Assembly (NCBI RefSeq): GCF_005047595.1
Contig: NZ_SUPL01000009.1
Span: forward strand, 1-64,000
DNA: 64,000 bases
Direction: 5' to 3'
DNA from: Pontimicrobium aquaticum
GTDB lineage: Bacteria; Bacteroidota; Bacteroidia; Flavobacteriales; Flavobacteriaceae
In this document: in pieces, positions 43,156 through 49,636 of the stretch
Layout: the number at the start of each line of letters is the position of its first letter
How positions within the stretch are numbered: position 1 is the first letter of the stretch
Translations under genes and position numbers: made by a program
Notes under the pieces: generated by a model
What the model was told of the DNA's origin: nothing
Seen by the model: the letters and a program-made list of their open reading frames with translations, nothing else
Database searches by the model: none

Positions 43156-43374
43156 TTATTTTTCCTTACTGAGCTTTCGGTAAATCACAAAGCCTAAACC
43201 ACCAATTAAAATATATGGAATAATCATTAAGTAAATAATCCCATTATTAATACCTTCAGCAGCTTTCATTCCATCTTCACTTTCGAGAACTGCACGACAC
43301 ATAGCACATTGTGCCTCTGCATTAAGAGACACAAATAACATAAGTATTATTAATATGTTGTATTTTATTTTCAA
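43156..43374 (-). CDS. Small CxxC membrane protein at the end of the oxidase biogenesis operon, TTG start
   Basis: I do not recognise a named family. The 72-residue product has a signal-like N-terminus (MKIKYNILIILMLFVSLNAE), a short outward-facing part beginning AQCAMCRAVLESED with Cys23 and Cys26, and one membrane helix (about 44-66) with a basic tail (YRKLSKEK). The likely topology is periplasmic cysteines held to the membrane by a C-terminal anchor. The CAMC pair with a nearby Met could bind copper or take part in thiol exchange, which fits its place four bases after the DUF420 gene and SCO gene, but this is inference. The start is TTG; the only ATG downstream would remove half the signal. 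Confidence 0.7.
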   Translation of the reverse strand: MKIKYNILIILMLFVSLNAEAQCAMCRAVLESEDGMKAAEGINNGIIYLMIIPYILIGGLGFVIYRKLSKEK

Positions 43375-43378
43375 AAGT

Positions 43379-43903
43379 TTAATAATAAGGTGAAATCAAA
43401 ATATATACTATCACTCCAGAAACAGCAACATACAACCAAAGCGGAAAAGTGATTCTTGCAATTTTTTTATGTCTTTCAAAGTTACTAGTAATAGCTCGCA
43501 CATAGGTTATTAATACAAATGGAATAACTGCTACTGACATAACTATATGCGTAATAAGTATGACATAATATACATATTTGACAAAACCTTCTCCTCCATA
43601 TTTTGTAGAATCACTTGTCATGTGGTAAGCTACATACATTATTAAAAACATTACCGATAATGTAATAGCCAATTGCATTAGTCGTTTATGTAAGTTTTGT
43701 TTTTTATTTACAATAGCCCAAAAAGCGGTTACTAAAACCAATGCTGTAAATGCATTTATTGAAGCATAGATTGGTGGTAAAAAAACTGGTAATTTAGCAT
43801 CGATTTTAACTCCAAACAACGCAGCAACCACTAATGGAATGGCTATGGACAGCACAACTATCCATTTATCATATTTCTTTTCTTTAGTTATATCTTCCTG
43901 CAT
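43379..43903 (-). CDS. DUF420 membrane protein, probable cytochrome oxidase assembly factor
   Basis: The 174-residue protein has five membrane helices and four histidines near helix ends: H72 in QNLHKRL, H94 in VAYHMTSD, H119 in LITHIVM and H145 in FERHKK. This is the DUF420 family, which includes CtaM/YozB, reported as needed for aa3-type oxidase activity in Firmicutes. The histidines could bind haem or copper. It lies one base after the SCO gene and four before the small CxxC gene, so it belongs to the oxidase biogenesis transcript. Confidence 0.88.
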   Translation of the reverse strand: MQEDITKEKKYDKWIVVLSIAIPLVVAALFGVKIDAKLPVFLPPIYASINAFTALVLVTAFWAIVNKKQNLHKRLMQLAITLSVMFLIMYVAYHMTSDSTKYGGEGFVKYVYYVILITHIVMSVAVIPFVLITYVRAITSNFERHKKIARITFPLWLYVAVSGVIVYILISPYY

Positions 43904-43904
43904 A

Positions 43905-44648
43905 TTACTCTTTTAAAAGCTTAGCTATATCCTCTTTTAACATGGTTATTTCTTCTTGTACACCATCTTCATCATAACCTTCTTCCTCGCTAATAATTCC
44001 ATTATAGTAAATTTTGGCATTTCCGTAAGCATCTCTTCTAGATCTTATAAAACCATTTTTGTCAATTAGGGCAAAGTTTCCTGAATGCTCAAAACCACCT
44101 TCTGCTTCGCCATCTTCGGCAGTATAAAGATTAAAACCTTTATTTGCTAATGCATAGATGTCTTGTTGGCTTCCAGTCATTAAATGCCAATTAGGGTTAG
44201 TTATACCATATTTTTCGGCGTATGCTTTTAGTACTTCCGGAGTATCGTTTTGTGGGTTTATTGTGAATGATGCTACACCAAAATCTTCATATCCAACAAA
44301 ATTATTTTGAATTTGCACAAGATTCCTGTTCATTCTTGGGCAAATAGTAGGGCATGTAGTAAAGAAAAACTCTACCAAATAAACCTTTCCTTCATAATCT
44401 TTATTGGTAATAATATTTCCGTTTTGATCTGTAAAACTGAACTCTGGAACTTTTTTAGCTTCACCATTTATTTCCAAAAAGGCCAATGGCTCATCACTCG
44501 ATACTTGTGTTCCTGCCTTTTTACTTCTACTCTCCTCTCGAGTAATATCATTACTCGTAATTCTATCAACAATTCTTGGGATAAAAATAATCCCAAACAC
44601 TAAAATTACTAGTGCAATTCCTACGTATGAATAATTAGTTTTTTTCAT
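43905..44648 (-). CDS. SCO1/SenC-type copper chaperone
   Basis: SCO proteins deliver copper to the CuA site of cytochrome oxidase or reduce its cysteines. The 247-residue protein has an N-terminal membrane anchor (about 8-26) and a thioredoxin-fold domain with the copper-binding FFFTTCPTICPRMNR (Cys99 and Cys103) and the third ligand in GFEHSGNFALID (His188). All ligands are present, so it should be functional. Its start overlaps by 14 bases the stop of the SCO-like gene before it. Confidence 0.94.
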   Translation of the reverse strand: MKKTNYSYVGIALVILVFGIIFIPRIVDRITSNDITREESRSKKAGTQVSSDEPLAFLEINGEAKKVPEFSFTDQNGNIITNKDYEGKVYLVEFFFTTCPTICPRMNRNLVQIQNNFVGYEDFGVASFTINPQNDTPEVLKAYAEKYGITNPNWHLMTGSQQDIYALANKGFNLYTAEDGEAEGGFEHSGNFALIDKNGFIRSRRDAYGNAKIYYNGIISEEEGYDEDGVQEEITMLKEDIAKLLKE

Positions 44649-45354
44649 TTATTTTAATATCATCAGCTCTTCTTGATGAAGAGTCAAAATTTCCTTTTCT
44701 TTTTTGTCGGTATTCTGTAAATAAAATGCGTATATCTTCGCTCATTTTATTTTTTAATTCTGCTACCTCAACACAGTTATAAGAATTTAAACTATAAATA
44801 GACTTGTTGGTTTCAACTTCGTTTTCGGTTCTATCGTCAATCCTACCTCTTTGATTCAATTCATTATCTACTATAAACACATGGCTTGTAGCGTAGTTTC
44901 CATCTAATTGTGTCGTAGACTTTAAACTATTAAAAACGTTTAAAACATTTTTAGGTTGCCCATAAGCAAAATGCCAATACTTTAACTCATCATACTTTAA
45001 TAATTCTTTTCTTAATTCTGTTACTTGGTCTTGCGCGCCATTAGGAACTAATATTAATATTTGAAAACGCTTGAACCCTTTAAACTTATCGTAAATTAAT
45101 TCTTTTAAGTTTAAAGCAGTGGTTGTTTGTTTTAAGGCTTCGCTTCCTAAAAAACCCACTACTGTTATATTGTCTTTAAAGCTAACTATATTACCATCTT
45201 CGTCTTTAAAATTAGCAACATCAACAACATTTGTCTTAACAGTATCTAACGGATTATAATTATGTTTTGATGGATACAGAAACAACAAAAACATTACTGG
45301 TAGAAAAAATAAAACTGACAGTATGATTGTTTTTTTTAGGCTCTTTTTTTGCAT
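44635..45354 (-). CDS. Membrane-anchored SCO-like protein lacking the copper cysteines
   Basis: The 239-residue protein has an N-terminal membrane anchor (TIILSVLFFLPVMFLLFLY) and what looks like a thioredoxin/SCO fold: NFKDEDGNIVSFKDNITVVG corresponds to the first strands of SCO. Where SCO has CxxxC, this has FLGSEALK (about 68-75) without cysteine. A TSHVFIVDNELNQRGRID segment lines up with the histidine loop of SCO. It therefore cannot bind copper in the usual way. A structural or partner role in oxidase assembly is likely from its overlap with the true SCO gene. A -7-like TATTTTTG (45366-45359) lies five bases before its start. Confidence 0.7.
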   Translation of the reverse strand: MQKKSLKKTIILSVLFFLPVMFLLFLYPSKHNYNPLDTVKTNVVDVANFKDEDGNIVSFKDNITVVGFLGSEALKQTTTALNLKELIYDKFKGFKRFQILILVPNGAQDQVTELRKELLKYDELKYWHFAYGQPKNVLNVFNSLKSTTQLDGNYATSHVFIVDNELNQRGRIDDRTENEVETNKSIYSLNSYNCVEVAELKNKMSEDIRILFTEYRQKRKGNFDSSSRRADDIKINEKN

Positions 45355-45360
45355 GGTACA

Positions 45361-45393
45361 AAAATAAAAAAGACGGTTTTAATAACCGCCTTT
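45361..45393 (-). terminator. Terminator between subunit IV and SCO-like genes
   Basis: A 10-bp stem AAAGACGGTT (45369-45378) with AACCGCCTTT (45384-45393), one G-T pair and a five-base loop, is followed on the minus strand by T-rich sequence. It should end or weaken transcription from ctaB before the SCO-type genes. Confidence 0.8.
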
Positions 45394-45433
45394 ATCTATA
45401 TGTTTTAACATATTACTATGTTGACTATTTTTA

Positions 45434-45817
45434 TTAAAAATCTGTTTTTACAAATCCATCATGATAGACATCAAAAACATATCCTCCTTCTTGTAATAAA
45501 ATAAAAATTAAATAACAAATAAGGAATACCGCTGTCCATACAACTACACGACGCAAACTTTTTGTTTCGTCTCTCATGTGCATGAAATCCCAAGTAATGT
45601 AATAAGCTTTTACAATTGTAAGGATAATAAATATCCAGTTTAAAAGCTTCATTCCTAAGAATGGCGCTTTTAAAGCAGCAGGTTTATATATACCTAATAC
45701 TACCTCAACAGCTGTAACAATAGAAAGCAAAATTAATACTCCCCAAATTTTTTGGGTATTAGATTTAAATTTTATTAATCCTCTTAATATTTCTAATTTA
45801 TGTGCGTGATCTGCCAT
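45434..45817 (-). CDS. Cytochrome c oxidase subunit IV family protein
   Basis: The 127-residue protein has three membrane helices and the WDFMHMRDETKSLRR loop, as in the prokaryotic subunit IV (COX4_pro) family. It is a small accessory subunit of haem-copper oxidases that stabilises the complex. It follows the longer subunit III gene by 21 bases and precedes a terminator. Confidence 0.88.
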   Translation of the reverse strand: MADHAHKLEILRGLIKFKSNTQKIWGVLILLSIVTAVEVVLGIYKPAALKAPFLGMKLLNWIFIILTIVKAYYITWDFMHMRDETKSLRRVVVWTAVFLICYLIFILLQEGGYVFDVYHDGFVKTDF

Positions 45818-45838
45818 TTTTAAATCGTGTTATCTAAA

Positions 45839-46819
45839 TTAAACAAGGTAGAAGAATGTAAATACAAATACCCAAACTAAATCTACAAAGTGCCAATAAA
45901 GCCCAACTTTTTCAACCATTTCGTAGTTCTTTCTTCTTTCATAAGTTCCTAATATTACATTAAAGAAAATAATGATATTAATAACAACTCCAGAGAATAC
46001 GTGAAAACCATGAAATCCTGTAATGAAGAAAAAGAAATCAGCAAATAATGGTGAACCGTATTCGTTTGCATGAAGATTAGCTCCTTCAACAACTACTTTA
46101 CCATTGTTTTTTATTTGGTTTATAGATTCTTCTCTTGATAATACTGTTTTATGTCCTTCCTCATTTATTATTTGTGTACGAACTAATATGTTTTCGTTAG
46201 CTTCAAGTCCATGTAAAACTTCACTCACTGTATAAGTTGGCAAAGTACCTTCGCTTGTAAACCAAATACCACTTTTTCTTTGGTCTTGCACACGCTCTTT
46301 ATGTTCGTCTATAACTGCAAAGTCACGAAGTGCCACTCTGTGACCTTCGTTATCTACAAATTGCAGAATATTTCCTCCTTTAGTTTGCACAGCACCATAA
46401 TCTCCTTTAATAAACGTTGCCCATTCCCAAGCTTGAGAACCAACGAATATTAAACCACCAATAATGGTAAGGAACATGTAAATTGTTACCTTAGCTTTGT
46501 CCATTTTATGACCAGCATCTACAGCAAGCACCATAGTTACCGACGACATAATAAGCACAAAGGTCATGAATGCCACGTAAATCATTGGGTAATTCCCATG
46601 GAAAAAAGGTACGTGGGTAAAAACCTCATCAGCAATTGGCCAAGAGTCTATAAACTTAAACCTAGAAAACCCATAAGCTGCTAAAAACCCTGAAAATGTT
46701 AATGCATCGGAAACGATGAAAAACCACATCATCATTTTACCGTAACTTGCTTTTAACGGTTTGTTTCCGCCACCCCAAGTTTTCCCTTCGGTTCCAGTAC
46801 TTACAACTGTATTATCCAT
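45839..46819 (-). CDS. Cytochrome c oxidase subunit III with a large hydrophilic insertion
   Basis: The 326-residue protein has the helices of subunit III, such as MMMWFFIVSDALTFSGFLAA at the N-terminus and FFFFITGFHGFHVFSGVVIN with the conserved GxHxxH motif, ending with WHFVDLVWVFVFTFFYLV. Between about residues 140 and 255 there is a hydrophilic stretch of some 115 residues absent from the shorter subunit III encoded just upstream. Subunit III supports proton uptake and stability of the catalytic subunit. It is followed by subunit IV. Confidence 0.92.
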   Translation of the reverse strand: MDNTVVSTGTEGKTWGGGNKPLKASYGKMMMWFFIVSDALTFSGFLAAYGFSRFKFIDSWPIADEVFTHVPFFHGNYPMIYVAFMTFVLIMSSVTMVLAVDAGHKMDKAKVTIYMFLTIIGGLIFVGSQAWEWATFIKGDYGAVQTKGGNILQFVDNEGHRVALRDFAVIDEHKERVQDQRKSGIWFTSEGTLPTYTVSEVLHGLEANENILVRTQIINEEGHKTVLSREESINQIKNNGKVVVEGANLHANEYGSPLFADFFFFITGFHGFHVFSGVVINIIIFFNVILGTYERRKNYEMVEKVGLYWHFVDLVWVFVFTFFYLV

Positions 46820-46863
46820 AAAAGTTTTTTATTTTTAGAATTGCACAAAAATAATCAAATTTT

Positions 46864-47445
46864 CTATCTATAGAAATATAAAAAGAAAAACAAATAGACC
46901 CACAGTATATCTACAAAATGCCAGAAAGTAGCCGCCAATTCTAAACCTAGCATATTCTGTGAATTATAACGTTGTTTAAAATGATTATAAATTACTACTA
47001 ATAAGCAAATCAACCCAGCAATTACGTGCATAATATGTGCAAATGCTATCACATAAATATATGACATGGTTATATTACTGGTTGGACCTGTAAAATTGTA
47101 ACCTGCTTCAATAATTTGATTAAAGCCCATAAACTGACTTACAACGAAGCCAACACCAAGTATAAGAGTAACTAGTAAAAATGCCGTTGTAGCTCTTCTA
47201 TTATCAGATTTTAAAGAACGTTTCGCCAAAAAAAAGGTAACACTACTAACTATAATAAGTATTAAACTAATTATAAAGGCTTGTGGTAGAACAAAATCTT
47301 TTAACCAATCTTCTCTTGAACTACTTACTATAAAAGCACTCGTTAAACCTCCAAACGACATTACTAAAGAAATAATACCAAACCATAGCATCATTTTTTT
47401 CGCTCTTTTATTTTTTTCTTCTAAGGTTCCTTGTGTTAAATCCAT
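46864..47445 (-). CDS. Cytochrome c oxidase subunit III, short form
   Basis: The 193-residue protein has five membrane helices and the subunit III pattern IAFAHIMHVIAGLICLLVV, ending with ATFWHFVDILWVYLFFFLYF. It is the short five-helix form. Together with the next gene it makes a tandem pair of subunit III genes, typical of Flavobacteriaceae oxidase clusters. It lies three bases after ctaB. Confidence 0.92.
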   Translation of the reverse strand: MDLTQGTLEEKNKRAKKMMLWFGIISLVMSFGGLTSAFIVSSSREDWLKDFVLPQAFIISLILIIVSSVTFFLAKRSLKSDNRRATTAFLLVTLILGVGFVVSQFMGFNQIIEAGYNFTGPTSNITMSYIYVIAFAHIMHVIAGLICLLVVIYNHFKQRYNSQNMLGLELAATFWHFVDILWVYLFFFLYFYR

Positions 47446-47448
47446 AAA

Positions 47449-48345
47449 CTATCTAATAAACTTATCTAAAACGTAAATTATTTGTACTAAAGTAATATAT
47501 AGTACACTTGCCAGCATTAACTGTCTTGCAGCTATTGTTGTTTTCTTCTTAAAAAGCTGTATTGCATAATACAACATTACCAATCCTATAGCAAAAACAA
47601 CTACTGCTCCAACAATGGTTAGTTTTAGCTCTCCTGTAAATCCGAAAACTGGAATAATAGAAACAAGAATCGTCCAAACCGTATATAAAATTGTTTGTAC
47701 TGCAGTACCTTTATCTCTTTTACCAGTTGGCAACATATTAAACCCTGCTTTTTGGTAATCATCATGTAAAAACCACCCTATTGCCCAAAAATGAGGGAAT
47801 TGCCAAAAAAACTGAAGCATAAACAAGGTTCCTGGTTCTATACCAAAATCATCAGTCGCTGCCACCCAACCTAACATAAAAGGAATGGCACCAGGAATGG
47901 CACCCACAAAAACTGATAATGGCGTTTTTGTTTTTAAGGGTGTATAAGCACTTGTATATAAAAAGATAGATATGGCACCAAACATGGCTGTTTGAGGGTT
48001 TATAATATAAAGTACCGTAATTCCTAAAACCGTAAAAACAGTTGCTAAAATAAATGCCGATTGCACAGACATACTTCCAGAAGGAATTGGTCTGTTTTTG
48101 GTGCGTTCCATTAAAGCGTCCAAATCGCGCTCAATAATTTGGTTATAGGCATTAGAGGCTCCCACCATAAAATAACCACCAAAAGCCAATAATAACAATG
48201 TATAAAAATTAACCTCATCAGCACCTAACAAATAGCCAGCTATTGAAGAAAACACAACACTTAATGATAAGCGCATTTTTGTAATCTCTTTAAAATTAGA
48301 AATCACCGAGAGCTTAGCTATAGAAGAATTTGAAACCTTTGACAT
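47449..48345 (-). CDS. ctaB: Protohaem IX farnesyltransferase (haem O synthase)
   Basis: CtaB adds a farnesyl group to haem B to make haem O for haem-copper oxidases. The 298-residue UbiA-type membrane protein has the prenyl-diphosphate site NAYNQIIERDLDALMERT followed by KNRPIPSG, and a second Asp-containing loop (WFLHDDYQKAGFNMLP) near the middle. Eight to nine helices fit the family. It heads the operon ctaB-III-III-IV and has a good promoter 31 bases upstream. Confidence 0.95.
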   Translation of the reverse strand: MSKVSNSSIAKLSVISNFKEITKMRLSLSVVFSSIAGYLLGADEVNFYTLLLLAFGGYFMVGASNAYNQIIERDLDALMERTKNRPIPSGSMSVQSAFILATVFTVLGITVLYIINPQTAMFGAISIFLYTSAYTPLKTKTPLSVFVGAIPGAIPFMLGWVAATDDFGIEPGTLFMLQFFWQFPHFWAIGWFLHDDYQKAGFNMLPTGKRDKGTAVQTILYTVWTILVSIIPVFGFTGELKLTIVGAVVVFAIGLVMLYYAIQLFKKKTTIAARQLMLASVLYITLVQIIYVLDKFIR

Positions 48346-48375
48346 TGGTCAGTTTGTGCTAAAGTTTTGCGCTGG

Positions 48376-48406
48376 CAAAGATACTTTTAAAATTGGTTTT
48401 GAGCAA
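48376..48406 (-). promoter_or_regulatory. Promoter of the ctaB oxidase operon
   Basis: On the minus strand TTG (48406-48404), a 20-base spacer and TATCTTTG (48383-48376) match the Bacteroidota consensus. It is 31 bases before the ctaB ATG and is divergent from the metallo-beta-lactamase-fold gene. Confidence 0.7.
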
Positions 48407-48487
48407 TGTAAAACATAAGTAATTCTATATTTAATAACCATACTAGAAGTTTAGTATCTTTAACGGACTTTAAAAAACTATAGCATC

Positions 48488-49351
48488 ATGAAAACACTAA
48501 AATTATTCTTATCCTTATTTCTTGTAAGTACACTAGCAACTATGTCTGCTCAAAACAATGTTACCATTAAAACAACTAAGTTGTCTGACAATGTATATAT
48601 GTTAGTTGGTCAAGGTGGTAATATTGGCGTCTCTGTTGGTGATGATGGTATGTTTGTAATTGATGACCAATTTGCACAATTAACACCTAAAATTTTAGAT
48701 GCTATTAAAGCCTTAAGCGATAAACCTATTCAGTTTGTGGTAAATACACATTTCCATGGCGACCATACTGGAGGCAATGCCAATATGAAAAAAGCTGGTG
48801 CTAAAATCATTGCTCATGATAATGTTTACAAACGTTTATTAGAAGGAAATAAAACCGATGGATTACCTGTAATTACCTTTAATGATAAGTTAAGTGTGTA
48901 TATAAATGGCGAGCAAGTACTAGTGTTTCATGTTGATAATGCGCATACCGATGGTGATGCCATGTTATATTTTACCAAAAGTAACGTACTGCACACTGGC
49001 GATAACTATTTTCATAAACGTTATCCTTATATTGATGTGAATTCTGGTGGAAGTATTGATGGCTATATTGACGCGGTGAAAATGGCTTTAATGGTCATTG
49101 ATGAAAACACAAAGATTATTCCTGGACATGGTGAGCTGTCTAACAAAGCAGAATATGCCTCGTTTTTAGAGATGCTCACAAAATTAAGAGCTAATGTTCA
49201 AGCTGAGATTGATAAAGGTAAAACTGAAAATGACGTCGTTGCTAATACCGCTATTACCAAAGAGTACGACGACTTAAACTATAGCTGGAATTTTATTACT
49301 TCTGAAAAAATTAGAAGAGCTATTTATATTAGTTTGTCAACTATGGATTAA
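48488..49351 (+). CDS. Secreted metallo-beta-lactamase-fold hydrolase
   Basis: The 287-residue protein has a signal peptide (residues 1-22, ending in TMSAQ) and the metallo-beta-lactamase fold. It has the zinc motif VNTHFHGDHTGGN (HxHxDH), a later HTGDNYF and IIPGHGELSN. The HTDGDAMLYF segment is like that of quinoprotein-relay or SoxH-type relatives rather than classical beta-lactamases, so drug resistance should not be assumed. The substrate is unknown. It runs away from ctaB and its last 11 bases overlap the convergent small gene. TATCTTTA near 48462 may be a -7 box. Confidence 0.88.
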   Translation: MKTLKLFLSLFLVSTLATMSAQNNVTIKTTKLSDNVYMLVGQGGNIGVSVGDDGMFVIDDQFAQLTPKILDAIKALSDKPIQFVVNTHFHGDHTGGNANMKKAGAKIIAHDNVYKRLLEGNKTDGLPVITFNDKLSVYINGEQVLVFHVDNAHTDGDAMLYFTKSNVLHTGDNYFHKRYPYIDVNSGGSIDGYIDAVKMALMVIDENTKIIPGHGELSNKAEYASFLEMLTKLRANVQAEIDKGKTENDVVANTAITKEYDDLNYSWNFITSEKIRRAIYISLSTMD

Positions 49352-49604
49352 AAAATCGTGTGTTTTTCTTGAATTTGTTTAATATATATTCACATGCCTC
49401 TGCTTCAGTGTTAAATGTTCGTGAGGAGTGCTTCTCACCTAGCTCTTTATAGTAGACTTCATATTCATCCGTATTTTGCCCTTTTTTAATTGTCAAAGCT
49501 ACTTTATTATCGTCGTCAGTCGAACCGAAAAGTCCATGTAAAAAATACTTGTTCTCAGAAACACCGCTTTTTTTGAGTTCATTATTTAATTCTCTAATAG
49601 TCAC
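49341..49604 (-). CDS. Small uncharacterised protein, possibly immunity-like, GTG start
   Basis: I cannot assign a family with confidence. The 87-residue acidic and lysine-rich protein begins (GTG) TIRELNNELKKSGVSENKYF and ends TFNTEAEACEYILNKFKK. The pattern helix, then beta strands with EYEVYYKELGEK, then a closing helix with EAEACEYIL resembles small immunity proteins of polymorphic-toxin systems, but no toxin gene is nearby. No signal or membrane segment is present. It overlaps the end of the convergent hydrolase gene by 11 bases and lies upstream of remB's 3' end on the same strand as remB. Confidence 0.55.
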   Translation of the reverse strand: MTIRELNNELKKSGVSENKYFLHGLFGSTDDDNKVALTIKKGQNTDEYEVYYKELGEKHSSRTFNTEAEACEYILNKFKKNTRFFNP

Positions 49605-49636
49605 ACTTAAAAAGATTCCTGCCTTTGCAGGAAGGA

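Noticed and set aside
49341-49351. Read-through fusion of the hydrolase and the small protein
   Set aside because: They lie on opposite strands and overlap only at their 3' ends.
48488-49351. Carbapenemase / beta-lactamase resistance gene
   Set aside because: The fold and zinc motif are present, but the HTDGD segment and overall pattern fit general metallo-hydrolases. Resistance cannot be claimed.
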